A DNA stretch of 64,000 nucleotides, from positions 80,387-144,386 of the forward strand of contig VTFK01000527.1 in the NCBI GenBank assembly GCA_009617715.1, written 5' to 3'. Below the pieces are notes generated by a model, which was not told where the DNA came from, did not search any database, and was given only the letters and a program-made list of their open reading frames with translations. Position numbers and translations under genes: made by a program. Source of the DNA: Plectrocnemia conspersa. Its lineage: Eukaryota > Arthropoda > Insecta > Trichoptera > Polycentropodidae. Of this stretch, positions 53,101-59,177 are shown piece after piece. Each line of letters opens with the position of its first letter. Positions within the stretch are counted from its first letter, which is position 1.

Positions 53101-56100
53101 AAAAATTTGTGCGACTTTCTTACAAATTTAATGTAAAATACTGCTTTATTAAATTATTTGTTGCAGATATTTTAGCCAAAAAGTAAATCTGGAACTACTA
53201 CTTCACTTTCAATTTTAAATAAACAAAAGTTTTAAACTCGCTACAAGCAGAGCTACGCTGAATCCACCGAAACGACTCTTAGAAAACCGAACAGATGCGA
53301 TTCGCTTAGTCTTAATTCTTAAAAATTAAGTTAATTTTTGACGCAGTACCACGTTAAAAAAAGATACGAATATATTAATATTACTGCACAAACATTTATT
53401 AAAAAACCCTGATAATTATAAAAATAAACGCATAAACCAAATAAGACACGCTAAAGAAAGATATCGTGTAAAAGTCAAATTTGCTAACAAGTATAAGCAC
53501 TTCGGCGCAAATGAAAGATATTCGCTAAAAGATAACATCATATTCGACATAGAATACTGTTTGGAATAAATGCACTATAAGCTCTGATCCGTAAATCGCG
53601 TGACAAAAATACCTAAGTAGATTATAAGGAGAGCATATGATTACAAAATACTGTTTTAGATAAATTTCGTAAGGCAAGAAAATCTTTTGTTGCGGGTTGA
53701 AGAAATGGCGATTTATCCAGACAATAGCTGTTTCTTTTAATAATAGAACTGTTTGGAAAAAATATTGAATGAACCAAAAGTATAGCAATCTAAACACGTC
53801 TGTATATAATCGATTTATTCAGTTATACGTCACGTCTTACGTCACTATCGCGTCGTCACGACGTCCAGAAAACATATGGCAAAGTTCATAGCGTCACGTC
53901 GCAACTCATCTTGTCGTATCTTACTGTGCGTCATTCCAAAATCCAACACGTGCAATGTATGACAATTTGTACTTTTTAACAGGAAATTATTTTATAAGAT
54001 ATGTGCATTTAAATAAATGCTTTGTTCCATATAACATTGCATTCATGTACGATAAATCTTTGGATTTTGACTAATGCTCGCTCACTCTGTCCAATAGTAA
54101 TGCACAAAAAATTTATTTTATGGGACAGTTATTTTATATATTGCTCATTTAAATTGTCCTACATGCCTATTTGTTATGCAAGTCAAAGCGGTGTGTTCGG
54201 ACTCATGTGATAATATTTTAGTATACTTTTAACGTGCTTTTTCTTCGTATATCGCATTGCACACTTACATAGCAACTCTGAATGTTTTCGACCCCACGAT
54301 TAAATTATTTATAGTTCCAATTATTGCCAACCTTGGCCGAGCGTATGTGTGCCGACACGCATTCGTAAAATGTCAATAAAACATGTTTCGCTTACCATAC
54401 TTTTCTTTCATAAAGCTTTTAAATCGCGCGAAAATCTTAAAGAAGTTTGAGTAAAGTTTAAAAGATATGCAGTAGCTATGTTATATGTACCCATATAACT
54501 AGCCAATGAATCGCGTGAAATGCTACTGGTAAATAATTGTGCCGTTCGACAGCTGCTTACGTGATGCGATAATAAATAAGAACTGAAGCCTAAACATGCA
54601 ACATTGCCATTAAACAACGATCTTTTCACGTAATCGAAAAATGTTATTTTTCCATTGAATTTCCACCACATAGTATTTTTCGCTTGATTAAATATTTTCA
54701 GTACACACAAATATACGCCATATTTGTGACATATCGAGTGACATGGAAATTAACCGGATCTCTATATTATTTGAGTCGTCATATATCAAACTCGCCCAAG
54801 CAAAAGTATTTTCGTAGTATAAGATATATTCATAATATTAAAATAAGATATTTTTGTAATACATATAAGATATTATATATAAGTAGCTCATTAGTAAAGA
54901 ATTTTCTTCACGTAATAAGTAAGACCTAGCGCAATTTTAATTAATCATTCGTGAGACTGGAAAAATTTAGATGAACCTAATCTGTAGTTATCGATCTGAA
55001 TTATAATCATATAAATATTCATTAATTCTAATCCTTTAAACAAGATAGAATTTTTTTAAATATTAAGATTTATATGAGATTCGAGCCCAAGTTTTTTAGG
55101 TTAATATTGAACGACTTATAACACTAATCTATCGTGTTGGTTAAAATAGCTTATGTATCGGTTCTTAAATATATGTTTTATTAGACCAGCACGTGTTTTA
55201 TTCGTATATAATATTTTTTTTATCTCTTAAAGATTAAAATTAGAGATATTATATAATAATATTTTTGATCGATAATCACAGATATTGTTACAAACTAATT
55301 CATGAACTACTTTATTAGTTATATATTATCTCTTGACTGACCATAAAACAAAAAGTTACTGACCGCTTATAATTATAAACCAACTGTTTGTAATTATTAT
55401 CTGACCATACAATAACAAGTTACTCACTGTTTACTATTAAAACAATGACCGTTTTATTAATTTAAATCCTAGGAAACTTTGTATATCATAGTCGAAATTT
55501 AATATAATACAGAATATTTTTTTTTATTTGAGCGAATTTGATATCTAACGTCACAGCTTGTAAAATATAAGATCATGTCTCTTTGAGTACAAGTTTGTTT
55601 ATGTACAGTTGGTTCAATATGGTTGTTCGTTTTTGTAAAGCTCAAGCCATGCAATTTCGGTCAACTTAACCGTCTCTTTCTGTTTCTAGGAATTGAAATT
55701 GAATCTAGAAGGATCTTTTAGTATATATTGCATATTTACTGCTAAGACTTACTGAAGAAACAACGTTTTTAGTAAAAATTTGTTTGAAATTGTACTTTAT
55801 GTAAATCCTTGAATTTATGACATTGTAAGATTTATTTTACAAAGCTAAGATGTAATTTAAAATTTACATGCGTTCGTTTTTTATATAATATATAATCGAT
55901 TTTATGTTTTAATTTGACACGATAATTAATAAATTACTTTATACTATAACCATTTATTTTAAATATAAAATGTACTAGAAGAATCGATACAAAAATACTT
56001 TCTATACATATATTTTAAAATTATTTTAGTTTTTATTGTTAAATCAATTTTACAGGCATTTGTAGTGAAAACCCCATTAAAATGACAAATATAACTAAAA

Positions 56101-59100
56101 CATAAATCATTTAAATTTATTAAAACATAAATATACTATATTTTTTACTAGTATTAATATAGTTTTAGCATACATTTGTGAAAATATATTTCAATTATAT
56201 GCTGCTCTAAATGTCTTAGAAACATAGTTTGTCAATTGCAAAACGTGAATTGTCTATTTAAATTCAAACTAAACCTTTAAGAATTAACTAAATTCAATTT
56301 GACCTAATTAATGTTCTTAAATCAAGTCAGTTAAAAACATTTACGTTAATTTTTTATATGTTCTACGCCTGTCAAATGGCAGTTTTGAGTAACATATAAT
56401 ATTAATAACACCTGTCAAGTTAATTATATATTTATTAGTAAAAATATATACCTGTGAAAGTATTTTGATATGATTTCACTGTATCGTTAGTGAAAATATA
56501 TTTGCACTAATAATACACGTTCACAGGTAAAATTTTAAGGTTAGGCAATTTAATAAACTGTAAGCCAATTTATAATAATAAAAAATAAATATTATAAATA
56601 ATATAATAAACAATGTGAAAAAATACAGCAGTGACGCAGATTATACTTATGCTTTTGCTTAAAAAATATAGAAATTAATCGATTGAGCAAATATAAATTT
56701 TGAGGAGCTTTGTTTAAGAGAAAAATCACTGTGTACTGCAATGATACAAGTTAAGACCATTAATATTATAATATACGTATTTATTTAGAAGATATTATAA
56801 GTAATAAAAAAAATACATCTGTCAAGCAGAAGATTCGTTAATTCATTAAATGAGTTCAATTGCTCAGTTGATATGATACTTTAGATAAATAAATAATTAA
56901 AATATTAAAGTAATCGAAGGGCGAGAACCTAATTTTTGGTAAAATATACTACTAGGTATATGATATTATATTTTGAATAGTCAACCAGGTTCACTAATCA
57001 TCTGAATCCTAAGATTTCACCCTGATCTTTAAGACGACTTGGAGACTACGTGACGTAAAAACATACATATATAACAAATATAGACCAATTTTAAAACTTT
57101 TATCTAAAATCTTAATACATAAATTATTATAATATTAAAGTTATTGAAGAACAATAACCTAGTTCTTTGTAAAATATAATATTTCAGCAGATATTTTCAA
57201 ATATTTTCATAATAAAAACAGATTGTTTGCTACTTTTATTGGTCAAAAGCGGGAGACAAGGACGAAACTTTTTTGTAATGCAATATTCATATTTTTTTAT
57301 GTGAGCCCGATAATAAATAAATATTTTCCCATAGAAGCAAAAAATATTATTTAATTTATATATTTCGATCTCTCAATTTTTTAAAAATCTTTATTGCGTT
57401 TGTACGATATTTATACAACCCTAAGTATTATTATTTTTTAATTTTCGTAAACGGAACGTAATGTGTTAATATTTATTTTTAGAGAATAGAGATGTTTTAT
57501 GATCTAATATTCAAAATAGAGATTATTTAATAATAGTCATATACAAAAAAATACATAAATGTGAATTTATGTTATATAGTCGAGACCTCCCACAATTTCC
57601 AGAAAGATTTTACTAAATTAATTAATCTATTTGTGTCTATTGGATTTTCTAAGAACAAAGATTTTCTCGTCGATGTAAACAAACTATTGCGTATTTAGGC
57701 AGACATATATTTTATGGTATATATTAACAGTTTTAAAAGCATGCCTTAAATAATTTTTATTATTTATTTATATTATTTGTGCCTACCACAGAAAAACAAA
57801 TTTTTCATGTTTCATTATTGAAATATAAAACATACATTTGGACCAAAATAATATTATTATATCAATTTTATTTTATCTAATTGTGATATATTTTTATTTT
57901 ATATATCACACCATTTAGTATTAACTGAATTAATTGATATAATAATAATAGTAATAGAACATTACATAAGCAAAGACTCTAAAACCTTACAGAAAAATCA
58001 TTGCATATCTCTGACAAATAATAATGAAACCCTGGATTTATACTATAAATTATTAACTATTTTATTAGATTAATAACTAGAGACTGAAAAAAACCGTAGA
58101 CCTTCTCTTACTATTACGAACAATACTGCTTCACTAAATCACTTATTTCAGGAATTTTATTTAGAATTTTACTATAGAAATACCACTTCGTAGCAACGAG
58201 AAGGCCATTAGAAACCTAAGGGAAGTAACTGGTTATACTTTGATTGTCAACCAGGTTCAACTGTGATCCGAGTCTTTCTGATCTTTAGGATGACTTGGGA
58301 GACTTTGTGATGCAAGAACAGACATGTAAAACAATTATAGGCCTATTTTAAAACTTTTATCTAAAATCTTTGTATTTATAAAAATAAACCCGTGGACTGT
58401 AAGGTTCTCTACAATAATAAAAATATATGAATTCACAAAAATATTTTTTTACATCACCTTTGTGCTATATGTTTTACATGTTTTTTTTGTATTTCACAAT
58501 AAGTTATTATCTATCCACAAAATACTACTCTGCCATGTTAATATAGTATTTCAAAATATTTACTAATCTAATTCCAGATAGTTCTTAAGCGTATTTTATT
58601 AAGCGGTCCTACACTGTACTTAATTTAGAACTATTGAACACACGCGTAGGTATTTATAAACACACCACAACAGTGTTTAATAATAAAGACCATTTATCGC
58701 AACTTACATTGGCCATTGTCCAAATATTATCCGATGAACATTTGTTTGAATCCATCGTTAATGTTGGTTTGTATGTACAGTACATATATTTATTCGCAAA
58801 TAAATTTCAGTACATATATACAAGCTCACAAAAAAAAATGGCAAATGTTCGTGAGTCGCGATAGAGTTCAGATTAAATCAGTTAAGCTTTGCTAAAATGA
58901 GTTGCGCGTTTATTTTGAGCCGAAATGTAACTAAATATAAAGTAACGGTGTGTGCGTGTTTCTGTCTATTGATAAAAACTATTTGAGAACTAAATATAGG
59001 TATTTTTCTTACCTTATGAAAAACTACAAGAAGATCGTCAAGTTTTCCGTGAAGGTCACCGCAAATCGTAACTTGCTTGGAGATTGCCGTTGAAGCCTGA

Positions 59101-59177
59101 TTTAAGTTTGGAAGCCTCTTTAGTTTCGCTATGGCTTCCTTGAGTATTCCAGCTACATATCTGGCATGGAGTCGATG
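7966..59177 (-). CDS. rdgC: rdgC/PPEF EF-hand serine/threonine protein phosphatase, 10 visible exons, 5'-partial
   Basis: Joined exons, in transcription order: 59177-59013, 44476-44310, 37689-37653, 34267-34118, 31383-31303, 28908-28723, 24706-24451, 9841-9684, 8407-8305, 8174-7966. They give 503 codons plus a TGA stop, with all junctions in frame and all introns GT-AG. Seen in the product: GDLHG (residues 40-44), GDFVDRG (69-75), GNHED (101-105), HGGIS (154-158) and RSHE (246-249), which are the two-metal active site of PPP phosphatases, then [18 protein letters not shown]-hand loops follow at 343-354, 430-441 and 470-481, each with Asp at 1, Gly at 6 and Glu at 12. Family knowledge: RdgC dephosphorylates rhodopsin in fly photoreceptors under Ca2+/calmodulin control. 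The fly protein is about 660 residues, so roughly 100-150 N-terminal residues (IQ motif, start of the catalytic domain) are missing here. The start codon lies outside the window or in exons I could not recognise. Nothing is degraded, so the gene is probably functional. Confidence 0.96.
8305..8407 (-). CDS. rdgC: rdgC exon: first half of EF-hand 2
   Basis: 103 bp starting in phase 0 (atatttcag|AAAGACGCC) and ending one base into a Gly codon (AATTCTG|gtatag). It encodes [20 protein letters not shown] followed by [14 protein letters not shown], which aligns with the ANKASLVAIFNIIDADNSG segment of fly RdgC. The intron interrupts the loop at the same codon and phase as in EF-hand 1. Confidence 0.95.
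8408..9683 (-). other. rdgC: rdgC intron (about 1.3 kb)
   Basis: Donor gtaagt at 9683 and acceptor atttcag ending at 8408. A minus-strand open frame at 9132-9380 has hydrophobic, non-conserved content and is taken as chance. Nothing else is recognised. Confidence 0.7.
9684..9841 (-). CDS. rdgC: rdgC exon: second half of EF-hand 1 and a degenerate EF-like segment
   Basis: 158 bp starting with the last two bases of the split Gly codon (gtccgcag|GATACATC) and ending in phase 0 (CTAATT|gtaagt). It completes EF-hand 1 (YITVTEW) and continues [18 protein letters not shown], matching the WC..ME..T.LGLPWR pattern of fly RdgC. The segment [14 protein letters not shown] sits where a further EF-hand would be expected but lacks Gly at loop position 6 and Glu at 12, so it is unlikely to bind Ca2+ conventionally. 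A plus-strand frame at 9691-9960 is the shadow. Confidence 0.95.
11605..12109 (-). pseudogene. Tc1-like transposase remnant, C-terminal half, multiple frameshifts
   Basis: On the minus strand from 12109 the sequence reads [20 protein letters not shown] and then [16 protein letters not shown], the VK.GGGSVMVWGC..A.GVG block around the second catalytic Asp of Tc1 elements. Another frame gives [18 protein letters not shown] (compare WPAQSPDLNPIEHLW, the third catalytic acidic residue), and a third gives [18 protein letters not shown] before a TAA at 11605-11607. At least two frameshifts and internal stops make it inactive. I could not identify terminal inverted repeats or a TA duplication. Confidence 0.85.
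12300..13705. repeat. Tandem repeat array, 638/639-bp units (two units plus a partial third), with older ~320-bp sub-repeats
   Basis: The landmark CCGGGCCCCC starts around 12360, 12998 and 13637, giving spacings of 638 and 639 bp. It is followed each time by GAGCTTTTATGCGACTT-like sequence and TTAACGCTAGTATTTGGTT. Between these, weaker relatives recur: GATCGGCCCACCATACATACG near 12547, GATCGGACCCCCCATAC near 12868, GATCGACCCAACATACATACG near 13185 and GATCGGACTCCCATACGAGCC near 13345, the last again followed by GAGTTAACGCTCCTAATTGCTTGGTT. This fits an ancestral unit of about 320 bp that diverged, dimerised and then duplicated. It has no coding content. Confidence 0.8.
13968..13993. repeat. 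Short dispersed repeat shared with 59747-59772
   Basis: AGCCGCTTCTCTCTTCG followed by CxTTCAT here is nearly identical to GGCCGCTTCTCTCTTCG plus CTTCCAT at 59747-59772. On the minus strand both can be read as GEERSG(R/C)F-like or M.AKREAAA peptides. It probably marks two copies of an unidentified mobile element. Confidence 0.45.
17277..18291. mobile_element. Possible non-autonomous hAT-type element
   Basis: The left end starts TAGGGATTGGAATAATACC and is followed by ATACCGGTATT repeated twice in inverted-palindromic context (17310-17345). The right end reads CAGCCATCCCTA, the complement of TAGGGATGGCTG. Seven shared terminal bases (TAGGGAT) and subterminal CCGG-centred palindromes resemble hAT elements. 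However, the flanking 8-bp target duplication is not visible (ATTGTTAC versus TCATAAAC), so the boundaries may be wrong. Confidence 0.3.
24451..24706 (-). CDS. rdgC: rdgC exon: end of catalytic core, linker, first half of EF-hand 1
   Basis: 256 bp starting in phase 0 (aaaagttttgcag|GTCATT type acceptor) and ending one base into a Gly codon (GGAGACG|gtacgt). It begins [20 protein letters not shown], the family form of the PP1 FSAPNY loop. The basic linker [20 protein letters not shown] follows, then the entering helix of EF-hand 1 and DRDGD, loop positions 1-5. The intron cuts the loop in the codon for position 6. Confidence 0.95.
24707..28722 (-). other. rdgC: rdgC intron (about 4.0 kb)
   Basis: Donor gtatta at 28722 and acceptor tttgcag at 24707. 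It contains a GC-richer island at 27270-27800 (separate entry), an unrecognised moderately GC-rich patch at 25620-25860, and a plus-strand open frame at 28304-28552 with no recognisable domain. Confidence 0.65.
27270..27800. other. GC-rich island inside an rdgC intron, probably transposon-derived
   Basis: Composition is far less AT-rich than the surrounding intron. On the minus strand, open stretches broken by single stops include [20 protein letters not shown] and [20 protein letters not shown], which look translated but match nothing I can name. Interrupted frames plus abrupt edges suggest an old element, possibly a gag-like region. The identity is unknown. Confidence 0.3.
28723..28908 (-). 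CDS. rdgC: rdgC exon: WSDP and RSHE motifs
   Basis: 186 bp, 62 codons, phase 0 at both ends (tgttacag|GTATTCGAT; AATAAG|gtatta). It contains [27 protein letters not shown] and [19 protein letters not shown]. Arg246-Ser-His248-Glu corresponds to the last metal-binding histidine of the PPP core. The RGAG.YFGPDVT signature separates RdgC/PPEF from PP1 and PP2A. Confidence 0.95.
29159..29400 (-). pseudogene. mariner transposase fragment, C-terminal part, minus strand
   Basis: The minus strand reads [20 protein letters not shown], then [20 protein letters not shown] and [12 protein letters not shown]. This is the [20 protein letters not shown] and ...FESKPPEFYANGIKKLPE region of mariner transposases, including the third catalytic Asp in PDLAP.D. 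Upstream of it the frame is broken near 29345-29400 (a stop in ...ELD-stop-KV...). Confidence 0.85.
29470..29760 (+). pseudogene. mariner transposase fragment, C-terminal part, plus strand
   Basis: The plus strand reads [18 protein letters not shown], a stop, then [20 protein letters not shown] and QHFLDGNKI, followed after a frameshift by EYFESKS. This is the mariner segment from the ARPH..A..T helix through the PDLAPSD catalytic motif. It is a near-copy of the minus-strand fragment at 29159-29400 and faces away from it, so the pair forms an inverted repeat centred near 29476. Confidence 0.85.
31303..31383 (-). CDS. rdgC: rdgC exon: linker of the catalytic domain (YVSLLRPP)
   Basis: 81 bp, 27 codons, phase 0 at both ends (aattctag|TACGTGTCC; AAGCAG|gtgaga). 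It encodes [20 protein letters not shown] followed by DKVEWKQ. In RdgC this stretch, after DRGK, links the HGG motif to the WSDPQ motif and varies in length among species. The match to the family's YVSILRPP...W.Q pattern is clear. Confidence 0.93.
31650..31881 (+). pseudogene. 3' coding end of a non-LTR retrotransposon (endonuclease/RT type), frameshifted
   Basis: One frame gives [16 protein letters not shown] and, after a shift near 31780, another gives [20 protein letters not shown] then [15 protein letters not shown] at 31879-31881. The series G.R..G.ployRWSDQI... A.R.AE.R..WR.(I/V)(V)H.L corresponds to the C-terminal tail of many insect LINE polyproteins, where RWtDqI and (A)e(d/s)R..Wr are conserved. 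Stops and frameshifts make it dead. It may belong to the same family as the RT fragment at 1990-2250, but they do not overlap so this is untested. Confidence 0.6.
33663..33893. mobile_element. Foldback/MITE-like element with 64-bp near-perfect inverted arms
   Basis: The arm at 33701-33764 (starting AGATACTTTCCTTTTCGCTC) is the reverse complement of 33781-33844 (ending GAAAGGAAAAGTATCT) with only a few mismatches, around a 16-base loop (CTTGACATGCGGTCCA). A weaker pairing continues outward: GTACTGTGAG against TACCATACG, and AGGTAC near 33663 against GTACCT-like GCTACCT at 33887-33893. There is no coding capacity and no clear target duplication. Compatible with a MITE derived from a DNA transposon; the superfamily is not determined. 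Confidence 0.75.
34118..34267 (-). CDS. rdgC: rdgC exon: HGGIS metal motif
   Basis: 150 bp, 50 codons, phase 0 at both ends (tttttag|CACAACGCT; GGAAAG|gtaaga). It encodes [20 protein letters not shown], then [20 protein letters not shown] and ends SLDRGK. His154 is the PPP metal-binding histidine of the HGG motif. A plus-strand open frame at 34034-34282 is the antisense shadow. Confidence 0.95.
34268..37652 (-). other. rdgC: rdgC intron (about 3.4 kb)
   Basis: Donor gtaagc at 37652 and acceptor ttttag at 34268. It is AT-rich throughout. The only structure noted is an 18-bp perfect palindrome, TTTTGAGGCGCCTCAAAA, at 36337-36354. A minus-strand open frame at 37375-37593 shows no domain. Confidence 0.7.
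36337..36354. repeat. 18-bp perfect palindrome
   Basis: TTTTGAGGCGCCTCAAAA is self-complementary with no spacer and GC-rich at its centre, in contrast to the AT-rich intron around it. It could be a protein-binding site or chance. Confidence 0.8.
37653..37689 (-). CDS. rdgC: rdgC micro-exon (37 bp)
   Basis: The exon completes the Arg codon split by the previous intron and encodes [12 protein letters not shown], matching the RYGF...KYK segment that follows GNHED in the RdgC/PPEF family. The acceptor reads tttgcag|GTACGGCTT and the donor TACAAG|gtaagc. It is flanked by introns of about 6.6 and 3.4 kb. Its assignment rests on family alignment, on in-frame joining at both ends, and on good splice sites, since 37 bp alone would not be detectable by length. 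Confidence 0.9.
38690..40000. repeat. Degenerate internally duplicated AT-rich zone (spacings near 80, 475 and 770 bp)
   Basis: A segment of about 60 bp (AATTTATTTTAAAT...ATGCAATAA.ACTATTAT, then ACATTTATATATTTATT) occurs at about 38729 and again at about 38809. A segment AACTGCTG(A/T)AATATTGT.ATATTTTATTGAATCAGAT occurs at 38870 and 39638, 768 bp apart. GTTAAAAATATCTGC(T/G)GTTA occurs at about 39430 and 39905. The whole zone thus looks like an old tandem duplication that has since decayed. Confidence 0.55.
43459..43542. repeat. Perfect 42-bp tandem duplication
   Basis: The unit, beginning TACATCTCAATCATTGCAAC and ending AAGATTTTTTA, is present twice head-to-tail (43459-43500 and 43501-43542), identical except for the final base. 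Near-identity implies a recent event, possibly replication slippage, within the intron. Confidence 0.9.
44310..44476 (-). CDS. rdgC: rdgC exon 2 of visible set: GDFVDRG and GNHED motifs
   Basis: 167 bp beginning in phase 0 (ttttcag|[21 protein letters not shown]) and ending with two bases of an Arg codon (CGCCAG|gtaaaa). It carries GDFVDRG (Asp70, Asp73, Arg74), a leucine-rich helix [14 protein letters not shown], and LNRGNHED, whose Asn102 binds metal and His103 acts in catalysis in the family. The opposite strand is also open here (44279-44464) but that is only the shadow of this exon. Confidence 0.95.
45925..46265 (+). mobile_element. Possible retroelement 3' end (GC-richer segment plus A-rich tandem tail)
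   Basis: A plus-strand frame, [20 protein letters not shown] continuing to ...[12 protein letters not shown] at 46080, sits in a patch far richer in GC than its surroundings. About 170 bp later comes TTAACTTAAATAAATAAATTT, a tail like that of the LINE at 845. No conserved domain is visible in the frame, so this is a guess from layout and composition. Confidence 0.3.
48100..48310. repeat. Degenerate direct repeat, spacing about 182 bp
   Basis: CTCAAAATTTTCTGGGTGGA followed by TAGAAT occurs at about 48100. CTCAAAATTTCCTGGGTGGA followed by TAGATT occurs at about 48282. The intervening DNA includes TATCTCAGCTATTTTACGAG. It may be a two-unit remnant of a longer satellite-like array. Confidence 0.6.
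49172..49330 (-). other. Exon-like minus-strand frame with a hydrophobic segment, unassigned
   Basis: Behind a good acceptor (tttcatacgcag at 49331-49342) an open frame of 52 codons ends in TGA at 49172-49174. It reads [20 protein letters not shown], then [20 protein letters not shown] and [12 protein letters not shown]. The first half contains a run of about 20 hydrophobic residues that could be a membrane helix. The patch is GC-richer than the surrounding intron. It has no ATG and does not fit the RdgC alignment, where the flanking exons already join in frame. It could be a terminal exon of a nested gene, an alternative 3' exon of rdgC or a chance frame. Confidence 0.25.
50099..50171. repeat. 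18-bp direct repeat, spacing 55 bp
   Basis: CGTGTTATTGAAGAGTTT occurs at 50099-50116 and exactly again at 50154-50171. It lies in a slightly GC-richer patch of the intron. Confidence 0.8.
51490..51511. repeat. 22-bp perfect palindrome
   Basis: GATTACACTGG is directly followed by its reverse complement CCAGTGTAATC with no spacer. It stands alone in AT-rich intron DNA, with no partner element seen. Confidence 0.85.
56901..58371. repeat. Local dispersed repeat family, at least two longer and two shorter copies
   Basis: A roughly 135-bp segment starting GTCAACCAGGTTCA, with CTGATCTTTA.GA(C/T)GACTTGG internally and ending AAAACTTTTATCTAAAATCTT, occurs at about 56978-57112 and 58244-58371. A shorter segment, AATATTAAAGT.AT.GAAG..C.A.AACCTA.TT, then AAAATATA, occurs at 56901-56948 and 57131-57176. 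The two types alternate, suggesting a composite duplication or an unidentified short transposon. Confidence 0.65.
59013..59177 (-). CDS. rdgC: rdgC exon (first visible): start of phosphatase core, GDLHG metal motif
   Basis: 165 bp, 55 codons, phase 0 at both ends. The acceptor reads tttgtttcag|CATCGACTC and the donor CATAAG|gtaaga. It encodes [10 protein letters not shown] at the start and [15 protein letters not shown], whose Asp41 and His43 are metal ligands in the PPP fold. The exon opens inside the helix that precedes the catalytic core, and an acceptor sits immediately before it, so at least one upstream exon must exist. I found no convincing one between 59.2 and 64 kb on the minus strand. 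Confidence 0.95.

Larger units (their letters stand above)
44477..59012 (-). other. rdgC: rdgC intron (about 14.5 kb)
   Basis: Donor gtaaga at 59012 and acceptor ttttcag at 44477. Features placed separately: a GC-richer element-like segment (45925-46265), direct repeats (48100-48310), an exon-like minus-strand frame (49172-49330), short repeats (50099-50171), a palindrome (51490-51511) and a dispersed repeat pair (56901-58371). The stretches 46.3-48.0, 52.0-56.9 and 58.4-59.0 kb are AT-rich with nothing recognised. Confidence 0.65.

Noticed and set aside
53525..54929. Several 80-100 codon frames on both strands at 53.5-54.9 kb
   Set aside because: Composition is Phe/Leu/Ile/Tyr-heavy as expected from AT-rich DNA, no domain or splice context, and frames overlap on opposite strands.
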